Position numbers and translations under genes: made by a program | Notes under the pieces: generated by a model | Seen by the model: the letters and a program-made list of their open reading frames with translations, nothing else | What the model was told of the DNA's origin: nothing | The model's database searches: none | Part shown: piece after piece, positions 53,928 through 63,817 of the stretch | Layout: every line of letters starts with the position of its first letter | Position numbering within the stretch: position 1 is the stretch's first letter | DNA from: Octadecabacter arcticus 238 | GTDB taxonomy: Bacteria > Pseudomonadota > Alphaproteobacteria > Rhodobacterales > Rhodobacteraceae | Assembly (NCBI RefSeq): GCF_000155735.2 | Contig: NC_020908.1 | Coordinates: forward strand, 1,493,001 to 1,557,000 | Direction of reading: 5' to 3' | DNA: 64,000 nucleotides

Positions 53928-54877
53928 TCAAGCGGGGGCGGCTGTTGCGGGGGCAGGGCCGGTTGAGCGGCCCACGGTCAATTTGACCTCAAGCAAGTGA
54001 TGCTGAGGCGGGGCGTCGGGGTCGTTAATTTGTGCAAGCAGCATTTCTGATAACGCGCGTCCGGCGACGCGCACAGAAGACCGCGTGGCCGTGAAAGTTG
54101 GAACGACCGCGCCGTTCGCCAGATAGGAAAGGCCGTCATCGTAGGTAATAACCGAAATGTCGCGGCCCATCTGTAGTCCGCGTTCTTCAAGGGCGCGGCG
54201 CACGCCCAAGGCGGAGATTATCGAGGAGACGAGGAACGCTGTAGGCGGGCGCGATTGGTCCAATATTTCCACCGTCGATGCATATCCGAATTCTTCCGTC
54301 ATATCGTTACTGCGCAACAGGGCAGTTTCGAGTTTGACACCGCGCGCGCTCAACGCGTCTTCATATCCACTGCGGCGGCGGTGGGCGAAATCCATCGTTT
54401 CCAATCCGTTGATGAGCGCGATGCGCACATGGCCTAGATCAAGCAGGAAATAAGTGGCTCGACGAAATGCGCTGCGGTTGTTTACGTCAAGCCAGCTGTA
54501 GTTGACGTCTATGCCAGACGCACGACCATGGACTACAAACGGCAAGCCAATTTTATCCAACAATGCGATGCGGCTGTCGTTCATCTTTGGGCCATGCAGG
54601 ATAACGCCATCGACGGTACCGCGGGTTTTGAAGGCGCGGTAGACCTTTTCTTCGTTGGCATCATCGACGATCGACAGCACCATTTCATAATTGTTACGCG
54701 CGTAAACCTCGCCAGCACCGGCAATGAAGTCACCAAAGATCGGATTGACCATTTCATGTTGATTGCCGATGGGAATCACATGGCCAATCGCGTTGGCGCG
54801 CCCCGTCGCGAGGCCTTTGGCGCGGGCATTTGGGCTGTAGTTATGTTCTGCAGCGACGGCGAGAATCTTTTTGCGGG
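53928..54877 (-). pseudogene. LacI-family regulator, DNA-binding domain removed by an IS
   Basis: The effector-binding core is present (GHVIPIGNQHEMVNPIFGDF, VILHGP, GLETMDFAHRRRSGYEDAL, VITYDDGLSYLANG), and the frame extends upstream to TRKKILAVAAEHNYSPNARA, the last part of the HTH hinge. At 54878 the IS481-like element begins. The first 25-30 residues with the DNA-reading helix are missing and are not found beyond the IS, so the regulator cannot bind its operator. An internal ATG (54779) could give a DNA-blind product. Confidence 0.85.
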
Positions 54878-55789
54878 TGTATAGGTTCAGGTGTTTTGAG
54901 ACTCACACGACTTTGGCCTGAGTGATTCGAATGTACTCCATTGGTGTCTTGCCTTTCAAGGCATGATGAGGCCTGAATGTGTTGTATTTATTGACGGCTT
55001 TTCGAAGTTCAAACCGCATCGCTCCTATGCTGTCGGCAATGAGATCACGACATGCATAGAACTCTTCGCGGAAGGTGCGGTTACCGCGCTCGACACCACC
55101 GTTGTATTTTGGCCTTGCTGGCGGCAGCACAATGAGCGGGATCTCCATCTGTTCGCACGCTGTCTCAAAATCGGCCATAAACTCAGACCCGCCATCGACT
55201 TGAATTGAGATGATCTTATAGGGAGCTATTTCCACGAGTTCTTGCAAAAACCGTTTGGCAGAGCGTGCCGTGGCATTCGAATAAACTTGCGCGTGGATAT
55301 GCTTGCTACACCTCTCCCAGGCTTGAAAGTGTTTGCACGTGACGCCGTTCTTCGTGGCAGTCATATGATCGATCTGCACACGCTCGCCAACCACAATATC
55401 TTTGTAATCCCTATATTTCCATCCCTTGGCATGCCCCTTGGAAAAATTACGCTTGCGCTTTTGGGGCGCAGATCTTGATCGTGTGATCAGGCCTTTTTTC
55501 CTTAGAAAGCTCAAAATGCGCCCCACGGTGCTATCGCTCATGGTTTGCTTTTTGTCGCGACGCAAGATGGCCCCTATTTTCTCCTTACCGTAGGTTTCAT
55601 TGTCGCGGCGGGCCTCAAGCACCAATTGCTTTTCTGCCTCGCCCCACTGTGACTTGTTGCAGCGTTTGGGAGCCTTTGAAGGCGGTATGATTGCCTGCGC
55701 CAAAACCTTCAAAATACGCTTGTGACGGTAATATGTCGCGCGCGAGATGCCGACGAATTCAGCGCACTTTGATAGAGAAACGCCCTCTG

Positions 55790-56875
55790 CTTAGGCTCAA
55801 GTTTCAAATGCAACACTCAGAGCCCTTTGGGCATAGGATGTTGTGATGGACATACGAAGCAAGCACCTCAGCAGCGAGGACCGTGGCGTGATATTAGCCG
55901 AGCATAATAGGGGCAGCAGTCAGCGGTTGATCGGCCAGCTTTTGCATCGCCCGGCGAGCACGATCTGCCGTGAGCTGGCGCGAGGTCGGCAGGAAGACGG
56001 CAGCTATTGCCCGCAAGCGGCGCGGCAGGCCTATGATGCCCGGCGTGCGCGCTGCCGCCGCGAGCGCAAGCTTGTGGAGGGGAGCGATCTTTATCGTTTT
56101 GTTCATGGCAAGCTCGTACATCTGCACTGGTCGCCTGAGCAGATTGCGCAGAGACTGCGTCTCATGAAGCCTGATGATCCATCCGCCCATGTGAGCCATG
56201 AGACCATCTATGCCGCGATTTACGCGCAGCCACGTGGTGGGCTGAAGGCGGCGATGATCGAGGCGTTGCGTCAAGCGAAGCCTAAGCGTGGGCTCAAGCG
56301 CAGGACAGCGGCGGGCAGTGCTATGGTCCCGGAATCATTGCGCATTATCAATCGCCCTGAAGAGATCGAAGCGCGACTGGTACCAGGCCATTGGGAGGGC
56401 GACCTCATCAAGGGCGCATTCAATCGCTCGTCAGTGGGGACCTTGGTCGAGCGCAAGACACGCTTTGTCATTCTTTGCAAAATGGACGGCAATGGGGCCG
56501 AGGCCGCGCTCGACAGCTTCACCCGCCAGATGAGACGACTACCCGCTGCTTTGCGCAAGAGCATGACCTACGACCGCGGCTCCGAAATGGCCTGCCACCC
56601 CGAACTCGCCAGACGGTTGAAGATCGATATCTGGTTCTGCGATCCGCATGCGCCTTGGCAGCGTGGCAGCAACGAGAACACCAACGGACTGCTGCGTCAG
56701 TACATGCCCAAAGGAACTGACCTGAACGGTGCAAGCCAAACATGGCTGAACGACGTTGCAAACCTGATGAACAACCGTCCGAGAAAAACTCTCGGTTGGA
56801 GAACACCCGCTGAAGCCATGGCCGACGAAATCGCGGCCTTCAAATCAACCGTTGCACTTGATGTTTGAATCCAAG
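55790..56875 (+). mobile_element. IS30-family insertion sequence
   Basis: Imperfect inverted ends CTTAGGCTCAAGTTTCAA (left) and CTTGGATTCAAACATCAA (right, reversed) border a 1086-bp element, flanked by CTG on both sides (55787-55789, 56876-56878). Comparison with the intact copy B sequence proves the insertion point. Confidence 0.92.
55846..56868 (+). CDS. IS30-family transposase
   Basis: The 340-aa protein has an N-terminal helix-turn-helix (KHLSSEDRGVILAEHNRGSS, LLHRPASTICREL) and the DDE core: Asp in GHWEGDLIKGAFNRSSVGTL, Asp in MTYDRGSEMACH and Glu in QRGSNENTNGLLRQYMPKG. ATG 55846 is used rather than the GTG at 55843. The frame is intact. Confidence 0.93.
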   Translation: MDIRSKHLSSEDRGVILAEHNRGSSQRLIGQLLHRPASTICRELARGRQEDGSYCPQAARQAYDARRARCRRERKLVEGSDLYRFVHGKLVHLHWSPEQIAQRLRLMKPDDPSAHVSHETIYAAIYAQPRGGLKAAMIEALRQAKPKRGLKRRTAAGSAMVPESLRIINRPEEIEARLVPGHWEGDLIKGAFNRSSVGTLVERKTRFVILCKMDGNGAEAALDSFTRQMRRLPAALRKSMTYDRGSEMACHPELARRLKIDIWFCDPHAPWQRGSNENTNGLLRQYMPKGTDLNGASQTWLNDVANLMNNRPRKTLGWRTPAEAMADEIAAFKSTVALDV

Positions 56876-57184
56876 CTGTACGTAAGTCGTCCCATTGCCG
56901 AACCTGACATTCGTATTTGATACGGTACACGTCCAAACATTCTTGTGTCCGCGCCCAAGCATAAAGTTTATAAACGTTCTTGTGCAGTCCGATGATTTGC
57001 ATATTGGCCTCGTGAGCTGGTTTCTTTCAATTCTCAGTCTCCGAGGTCGCCTAAATCTTGGCAACAAAATTTTGTCTCACATCTATCTGAACTTATTCAT
57101 AAGTTCTATTATGCAACCGCAGCATTTCAACGTAAACCTGAGGGCAGTTGACTCCGTCCCAAAATCCTAGCGATCTCAAGTTAC

Positions 57185-57198
57185 CCAAAGCGCTTTGG
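57185..57198. promoter_or_regulatory. LacI-family operator of the lost agl promoter
   Basis: CCAAAGCGCTTTGG is a perfect 14-base palindrome with the central CG typical of LacI/GalR operators. It lies in the relict intergenic region between the LacI gene side and the agl genes, 67 bases before the relict start codon at 57265. Confidence 0.75.
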
Positions 57199-57264
57199 TA
57201 ACTTTGCGCGTGGAAATTTTTAGAATAGTGCGGCGTGCAAAATGCGCTGTTAGGGAGGACTAAC

Positions 57265-57306
57265 ATGAGAAATTCACTTGTAACTCCCAAGCACCCCAGC
57301 CGATAA
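57265..57306 (+). pseudogene. First codons of the gene that once opened the agl operon
   Basis: AGGGAGG 6 bases before ATG 57265 is the best ribosome box in this stretch, yet the frame stops after 13 codons (MRNSLVTPKHPSR). IS66 sequence follows. It is probably the start of the first gene of the agl operon, usually aglE, cut off by the insertion. Confidence 0.4.
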
Positions 57307-57416
57307 CGGGTTTTTGTCAGTTTTGATGTGAGTCTCCTTGGCCATTAGGCGCATGAATTTTCTGTTGTGGTCTGAATTTCGTGGCGCTGTGACGATTTCT
57401 CTGAATCATTGGTGGA

Positions 57417-57833
57417 ATGGACCAAGTTACTGCTCTTGAACAACTCCTCGCCACGGCTCTGCGCAGGATCGCCGAGTTGGAAGCCGCGTTGGCGAGCATG
57501 GCGCAAGAGAATGCGGATCTGCGGCGTCAGTTGGCCAAGAACAGCAGTAATAGTAGCAAGCCGCCTTCGAGTGATGGGTTGAAGAAGCCGGTACCGCGTA
57601 GCCTGCGTGGTAAGTTGGGTAAGAAAAGTGGTGGCCAAGTTGGCCACCGAGGCGACACCCTACGTCAGACAGCAACGCCTGACTTTGTGGAGCGACATGA
57701 GGCTGAGGCCTGTGGCACCTGTCAGCATGGCTTGACGGCTGGGATGATCAAGGCGGTGGAGAGGCGTCAGGTTTATGACATACCGGTGCCGCGTCTGGAG
57801 GTCACAGAGCATCAGGCAGCGATTTATTGTTGT
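57417..57833 (+). pseudogene. IS66-family TnpC, N-terminal fragment
   Basis: From ATG 57417 the frame has the IS66 opening: coiled coil ALRRIAELEAALASMAQENA, NSSNSSKPPSSDGLKKP, then the zinc-finger region CGTCQHGL and YCCGCSR. Near 57833 it fuses to permease sequence, so three quarters of the transposase are missing. The region 57307-57416 is the upstream end of the IS66 element. Confidence 0.85.
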
Positions 57834-59016
57834 GGCTGTTCCCGACGCTGGGACTGTTCGTTAGCTCGTTTCGCACAAGCGAACAAATCACCGCATCGGG
57901 GTGGTGGTATTCATGTTCCCCGCCGAACAAACCCTGCAACTTCGCGCCCTTGATCCCGAGGACAACCGGATCGAAACATCCGCAGGGATTTTCGTGGTCG
58001 AAGGGTCGGCGTTTGACGAAGGGTTGGAGGCAGTTGCGATTGACAGTTGGGGGACATCATCGTGCGCACTGGATGCATATTCCGCAGGTGACGTGGCTGA
58101 TTTGGGGGATGGCGAAACATTCACGCTGAACGCTGATGGCACATATATCTGGCAAGGCGACGACGACCAGATCAGCGGTCGCGCCCAGCGGTTTTTCTTC
58201 ACTGCGACGATCCCACCCGATTTCACCTTATCGAATTACGACCAAGTGTTGCTGGACGAAAAGAACTCAGAAGGCATGGCAAAGGCGTTCTTTAACACGC
58301 TGACGGTGGTCATCCCCGCGACGATCATCCTGATCCTGATTGCGGCATTTGCGGCCTATGCATTGGCGTGGATGAAATTCCCTGGCCGCGCTTTGCTGGT
58401 CGCGACGGTTGTTGGCCTGTTGGTCGTGCCGCTGCAACTGGCGCTCATTCCGCTGCTGACTTTCCACGTCGGCGCGATGGAACTTTTGACCTCTGTGATG
58501 GGAACAGTTGACGAGGACAGCAAGCTGACCAGCGTGAATTGGTTCGGCAACTGGTTTGGCATGTCGGAAGGCGAGAAGATTGCCGGTAAGGGCTACTTTG
58601 GCGCATGGTTGGCGCACACAGGGTTTGGCCTGCCGCTCGCGATTTATTTGCTGCGCCATTACATGGTTGGCCTGCCGCGAGATATCATTGAAAATGCCAG
58701 TGTTGATGGTGCGACCGAATTCCAGATTTTCACCAAGATCATTCTACCACTCAGCTTTCCAGCACTCGCGTCATTCGCGATTTTCCAGTTCTTGTGGACT
58801 TGGAATGATCTGCTGGTGGCCTTGGTGTTCCTGATCGACAGTTCCGGCAATACAACCGTCATGACCAAGCAAATTGTTGAATTGCTCGGCACGCGGGGTG
58901 GCGATTGGGAAATCCTCGCGACCTCGGCGTTCGTGTCGATTGCGGTGCCATTGCTGGTGTTCTTCATGATGCAAAAATATCTGGTGCGCGGTCTGTTGGC
59001 CGGCTCCGTCAAATAA
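57834..59016 (+). pseudogene. aglG: Alpha-glucoside ABC permease AglG, 5'-truncated and frameshifted
   Basis: Permease sequence starts at the IS66 junction (LFPTLGLFVSSFRTSEQITA, SGWWYS). Near 57908 one base is lost and the frame changes; the rest is intact to 59016 (FPAEQTLQLRALDPEDNRIE, membrane helices, GLPLAIYLLRHYMVGLPRDI with the EAA loop, MMQKYLVRGLLAGSVK). It was the inner-membrane channel for alpha-glucosides. Both lesions abolish it. Confidence 0.85.
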
Positions 59017-59036
59017 CCCCAAGGGAGAGCCCTTCT

Positions 59037-60698
59037 ATGAGTAAAATGGACCTAATCATGAGCGATGCACGCTTGGAAAAAGACAAAGATTGGTGGCGCG
59101 GTGCGGTGATCTATCAGATCTACCCGCGCAGTTATCAAGACAGCGATGGCGACGGCATTGGTGATCTTGCGGGCATTGTTCAGCGCATTCCGTATATCGC
59201 GTCACTCGGCGTCGATGCTATCTGGATTTCGCCATTCTTCACGTCGCCAATGAAAGATTTCGGCTACGACGTTAGCAATTATTGCGACGTTGATCCTATG
59301 TTTGGCACTCTGGGCGATTTTGACGCGGTGATTGCTGCTGTGCACCACCACGGGCTCAAGATCATGATTGATTTGGTGCTGTCGCATACGTCCGATCAGC
59401 ATCCTTGGTTCCAGCAGAGTCGTGTGAACCGCGAGAACGATAAATCCAACTGGTATGTCTGGGCTGATCCCAATGAGGACGGCACGCCGCCAAACAACTG
59501 GCTGTCGATCTTTGGTGGGTCTGGCTGGCAATGGAGTGGCGAGCGCGAGCAGTATTTCCTGCACAACTTCCTGTCTTCGCAACCGGACCTGAATTTTCAC
59601 GAACCAGACGTGCAAAAGGCATTGCTTGATGTGGCCGGGTTCTGGCTTGATCGCTGGGTGGACGGGTTCCGCCTCGATACGATCAATTTTTATTTTCACG
59701 ACAAACAGTTGCGGTCAAACCCGCCGTTGCCGCGCGATCAGCGCAATTCCACCATCGCGCCGTCCGTGAACCCGTATAATCACCAGTTGCACTTCTATTC
59801 GAAGAACCAGCCTTAAAACCACGACTTTTTGCGCAAGTTGCGGGCAGTGATGGAGCCATATAACGCCGCCGCTGTGGGCGAAGTCGGGGACGCGCAGCGC
59901 GGCATTGAGATCATGGGCCAGTACACCGCCGGTGATGATCTGATGCAGATGTGCTATGCGTCCGAATTCCTCGCCAATGCGCGCCCCACAGCGGCAGACA
60001 TCGAAACAGTCATGGCCCGTGTGGATGAACATGCCGCCGATGGTTGGGCTTGCTGGGCGTTTTCAAACCACGACGTTAAACGCCACGCGACCCTCTGGGA
60101 CGTGCCTGATACGGGTCTGCGCCTGATGACGACCTTGATGATGTGTCTGCGTGGGTCGGCCTGTGTTTATCAGGGCGAAGAGCTGGGCTTGCGCGAAGCC
60201 GATGTCGCATTCGCCGACTTGCAAGACCCCTACGGGATCGAGTTTTAGCCAGAATTCAAGGGCCGCGACGGGTGCCGCACACCGATGGTGTGGGAAGCGT
60301 CCAACGCCAATGGGGGGTTCAGCACCGGAGCAAAGCCGTGGCTGCCCGTCAGCCATGAACATACCCAGATGAGCGTTGCAGTTCAGGAAGAAGACCCCGA
60401 CGCGCTGATCCATCATTACCGACGGGCGATTGCGCTGCGCCATGCAAATCCTGCATTGGCAACGGGGGATCATGACGGCGTCAAAGCGACCGGAAACATC
60501 GTTCATTTCACGCGAACCCTGAACGCTGACGAAATATTCTGTGCGTTCAATCTGGGCGATACACCGGCGGATCTGGCGATGCCTAAGGGCACATTCACCG
60601 CGATTGCGTTCCATTTGGGCGGTGTGGACACACCGCACGGCGACACACTCACACTTGGTCCGTGGCAGGCGTATATCGCAACTGCCGCGCGCACTTAA
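59037..60698 (+). pseudogene. aglA: GH13 alpha-glucosidase AglA with two in-frame stop codons
   Basis: One frame of 554 codons runs from ATG 59037 (AAGGGAGAG upstream) to 60698, broken only by TAA at codon 260 (YSKNQP-stop-NHDFL, normally Glu) and TAG at codon 404 (GIEF-stop-PEFKGRDG, normally Trp). GH13 motifs are present on both sides: WWRGAVIYQIYPRSY, the nucleophile Asp in DGFRLDTINFYF, the acid Glu in AAVGEVGDA and FSNHDVKRH. It hydrolysed maltose, sucrose or trehalose-like sugars. Each lesion needs only one base change. Confidence 0.9.
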
Positions 60699-61487
60699 TC
60701 AACGGAGGGGACACAGATGACTGATCTCAAACTGACAAATGTTGCCAAGACATATGGCGGCACGATTGATTTTCTTAAGGATATCAACCTCGACATCAAA
60801 ACGGGCGAATTGATCGTGTTTGTCGGGCCGTCTGGCTGTGGTAAATCCACGTTGCTGCGGATGATTGCAGGCCTTGAAAAGATCACTGGCGGTGAATTGC
60901 AGATCGATGGGCAGGTCGTCAATGACGTACCACCTGCACAGCGTGGCATCGCGATGGTGTTCCAATCCTACGCGCTTTATCCGCACATGACCGTGCGCGA
61001 CAACATGAGCTTTGCGATGAAGCTGGCCAAGAAACCCAAGGCTGAAATCGACGCATCCATTGCGAACGTAGCCAAGATTTTGCAGCTTGAGGATTATCTT
61101 GATCGCCTGCCCAAAGCGCTGTCGGGTGGGCAACGCCAGCGGGTGGCAATAGGCCGTTCTATTGTGCGCAATCCCAAGGTCTATTTGTTTGACGAACCTC
61201 TATCGAACCTTGATGCAGCGTTGCGTGTTGCGACGCGGATCGAGATTGCACAGCTCAAGGAATCCATGCCGGAATCGACCATGATCTATGTGACCCACGA
61301 TCAGGTCGAAGCGATGACATTGGCCACACGCATTGTGGTTCTGGCTAACAAAGGCATCGCACAGGTCGGCACGCCGCTTGATCTGTATGAACGCCCAGAG
61401 AACGAGTTCGTGGCGCAATTCATTGGATCCCCCGCAATGAATCTGCTGTCCGGTGAAATCGTAGAAACCGGCCCGCAAACCAAAGTG

Positions 61488-62620
61488 TGAATAAGTTCAG
61501 ATAGATGTGAGACAAAATTTTGTTGCCAAGATTTAGGCGACCTCGGAGACTGAGAATTGAAAGAAACCAGCTCACGAGGCCAATATGCAAATCATCGGAC
61601 TGCACAAGAACGTTTATAAACTTTATGCTTGGGCGCGGACACAAGAATGTTTGGACGTGTACCGTATCAAATACGAATGTCAGGTTCGGCAATGGGACGA
61701 CTTACGTACAGAGGGCGTTTCTCTATCAAAGTGCGCTGAATTCGTCGGCATCTCGCGCGCGACATATTACCGTCACAAGCGTATTTTGAAGGTTTTGGCG
61801 CAGGCAATCATACCGCCTTCAAAGGCTCCCAAACGCTGCAACAAGTCACAGTGGGGCGAGGCAGAAAAGCAATTGGTGCTTGAGGCCCGCCGCGACAATG
61901 AAACCTACGGTAAGGAGAAAATAGGGGCCATCTTGCGTCGCGACAAAAAGCAAACCATGAGCGATAGCACCGTGGGGCGCATTTTGAGCTTTCTAAGGAA
62001 AAAAGGCCTGATCACACGATCAAGATCTGCGCCCCAAAAGCGCAAGCGTAATTTTTCCAAGGGGCATGCCAAGGGATGGAAATATAGGGATTACAAAGAT
62101 ATTGTGGTTGGCGAGCGTGTGCAGATCGATCATATGACTGCCACGAAGAACGGCGTCACGTGCAAACACTTTCAAGCCTGGGAGAGGTGTAGCAAGCATA
62201 TCCACGCGCAAGTTTATTCGAATGCCACGGCACGCTCTGCCAAACGGTTTTTGCAAGAACTCGTGGAAATAGCTCCCTATAAGATCATCTCAATTCAAGT
62301 CGATGGCGGGTCTGAGTTTATGGCCGATTTTGAGACAGCGTGCGAACAGATGGAGATCCCGCTCATTGTGCTGCCGCCAGCAAGGCCAAAATACAACGGT
62401 GGTGTCGAGCGCGGTAACCGCACCTTCCGCGAAGAGTTCTATGCATGTCGTGATCTCATTGCCGACAGCATAGGAGCGATGCGGTTTGAACTTCGAAAAG
62501 CCGTCGATAAATACAACACATTCAGGCCTCATCATGCCTTGAAAGGCAAGACACCAATGGAGTAAATTCGAATCACTCAGGCCAAAGTCGTGCGAGTCTC
62601 AAAACACCTGAACCTATACA
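61488..62620 (+). mobile_element. IS481-like element, copy B (1133 bp)
   Basis: Ends TGAATAAGTTCAG (61488) and CCTATACA (62620; reversed TGTATAGGTTCAG) are inverted repeats. AGTG flanks both sides (61484-61487, 62621-62624; a 5-base AAGTG reading is also possible). It is inverted relative to copy A. Confidence 0.92.
61585..62565 (+). CDS. IS481-like integrase-core transposase, copy B, slightly shortened
   Basis: The 326-aa frame has an N-terminal helix-turn-helix (GVSLSKCAEFVGISRATYYR) and the core Asp, Asp and Glu in QIDHMTATKNG, QVDGGSEFMAD and GGVERGNRTFREE. A TAA replaces the Tyr codon in TPMEYIRI of copy A, removing the last 11 residues. These lie beyond the core, so activity cannot be judged. 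Family assignment (IS481-like) is by size, core and duplication length. Confidence 0.82.
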   Translation: MQIIGLHKNVYKLYAWARTQECLDVYRIKYECQVRQWDDLRTEGVSLSKCAEFVGISRATYYRHKRILKVLAQAIIPPSKAPKRCNKSQWGEAEKQLVLEARRDNETYGKEKIGAILRRDKKQTMSDSTVGRILSFLRKKGLITRSRSAPQKRKRNFSKGHAKGWKYRDYKDIVVGERVQIDHMTATKNGVTCKHFQAWERCSKHIHAQVYSNATARSAKRFLQELVEIAPYKIISIQVDGGSEFMADFETACEQMEIPLIVLPPARPKYNGGVERGNRTFREEFYACRDLIADSIGAMRFELRKAVDKYNTFRPHHALKGKTPME

Positions 62621-63016
62621 AGTGAAATTGCACGGTGGTGGTATTGTTGCGTCAGCCGTGCCGATGCAGACTGCTGATAAGGGCCTGAAAGTTAACATCG
62701 GCATTCGACCCGAAGACATGATTTCCACGACCGGCGATGAATTCGCGTTCGAGGGCAAGGTGAACATTACCGAAGCCTTGGGCGAGGTCACATTGCTATA
62801 TTTCGACAAAGTTGGCGACAATGATGCGGTGATTGGCAAGCTGCCGGGCATTCACGCTGATTTGCGCGGAACGACAGTTCGTATGGTTGCGGCCCCTGAA
62901 AAGGTCCAGATCTTCCACAACGGAACGTCGCTGCTTTATCGTTAAGAAAAGGGCGTTGGTTTGTCGCAAGAACCGCTGGCCCTTTACTAGACACGGGTAG
63001 GAGGCTAATCGGGATC

Positions 63017-63751
63017 ATGGTCAAAAAACCCACATCACGCATTGGCAAGAACACCAGCGGGCGCGGCAACCGCGATCTGACGGTTAAGGTGAAAACCGCG
63101 CGCGGTCGACGGATGTCATCCACCTTGTGGTTACAGCGTCAGTTGAACGACCCTTACGTGGTCCGCGCCAAGGCCGACGGGTATCGTGGCCGTGCGGCCT
63201 ATAAGATATTAGAATTGAACGAGAAATTTGATTTCTTTACGCCAGGAAAACGTGTTGTTGATCTTGGTGCGGCACCTGGTGGCTGGATTCAGATCGCGGT
63301 GCCTAAGGTCAACGCGTTGGGTGAACGCAAAGGCAAACCCATCGGCACGATCCTCGGCATTGATCTGCAAGAGATGGAACCGATTGCAGGGTCAGAGCTG
63401 CATGTCCTTGATTTCATGGAAGATGACGCTGACCAAAAGGTCAAGGAATGGCTGGGCGGGAAGGCGGACATCGTGTTGTCAGACATGGCCGCGTCCGCGT
63501 CAGGCCACAAACAGACCGATCACAACCGCATCATGGCGCTGTGCGAGGCAGCTGCGTATTTCGCGTTTGACGTGCTTGAGGAGGGCGGCGTGTTTGTCGC
63601 CAAGGTTCTGGCAGGTGGCGCCGAGGCTGATTTGCAGCGCTTGTTGAAGGTTAACTTCAAGAAGGTTCAATACGTCAAACCACCTGCGTCGCGGTCCGAC
63701 AGTTCCGAGAAATTTGTTGTGGCCACAGGCTTTCGCGGCGGATCTGCTTGA
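63017..63751 (+). CDS. rlmE: 23S rRNA (U2552) 2'-O-methyltransferase RlmE
   Basis: The 244-aa protein has the FtsJ/RrmJ fold: SAM motif [15 protein letters not shown], and the catalytic K-D-K-E set in [37 protein letters not shown] and [10 protein letters not shown]. The basic N-terminal tail ([20 protein letters not shown]) is usual in this group. It methylates the ribosomal A-loop late in 50S assembly. A core gene marking the end of the degraded glucoside locus. Confidence 0.95.
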   Translation: MVKKPTSRIGKNTSGRGNRDLTVKVKTARGRRMSSTLWLQRQLNDPYVVRAKADGYRGRAAYKILELNEKFDFFTPGKRVVDLGAAPGGWIQIAVPKVNALGERKGKPIGTILGIDLQEMEPIAGSELHVLDFMEDDADQKVKEWLGGKADIVLSDMAASASGHKQTDHNRIMALCEAAAYFAFDVLEEGGVFVAKVLAGGAEADLQRLLKVNFKKVQYVKPPASRSDSSEKFVVATGFRGGSA

Positions 63752-63817
63752 CGTCATGAACAAGCTGCCTAATCTTGGCAGTCCACCCATGAGGCATCAA
63801 ACCACCACGGGGTATAT

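Larger units (their letters stand above)
54903..57002 (-). pseudogene. IS481-like integrase-core transposase, copy A, interrupted
   Basis: The N-terminal part runs from ATG 57002 (MQIIGLHKNVYKLYAWARTQ) to DDLRT and resumes after the IS30 element with GVSLSKCAEFVGISRATYY, down to the stop at 54903. The core has Asp in RVQIDHMTATKNG, Asp in IQVDGGSEFMAD and Glu in YNGGVERGNRTFREE. The C-terminus (MEYIRITQAKVV) is complete, unlike copy B. Confidence 0.85.
54878..57099 (-). mobile_element. IS481-like element, copy A, split by an IS30 element
   Basis: Ends TGTATAGGTTCAGG (54878) and CTTATTCA (57099) match copy B. Removing the IS30 element and one 3-base duplication gives 1133 bp, exactly the size of copy B. 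The outer flanks share no duplication, unlike copy B, so DNA next to this copy was deleted. Confidence 0.88.
60717..62945 (+). pseudogene. aglK: Alpha-glucoside ABC ATPase AglK, split by the IS481-like element
   Basis: 60717-61487 and 62625-62945 join in frame to 363 aa. The first part has Walker [15 protein letters not shown], the Q-loop [12 protein letters not shown], signature [15 protein letters not shown], Walker [14 protein letters not shown] and the H-loop [10 protein letters not shown]; the second is the MalK-like OB domain (VNIGIRPEDMISTTGDEF, EALGEVTLLYF). The IS insertion with a 4-base duplication is its only lesion. A truncated ATPase ending TKV could still be made. Confidence 0.92.

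Noticed and set aside
59814..60248. Stop codon reassignment or programmed read-through in aglA
   Set aside because: Both TAA and TAG appear at different residues (Glu, Trp), other genes in the window end normally at TAA and TAG, and neighbouring agl genes are broken by unrelated events.
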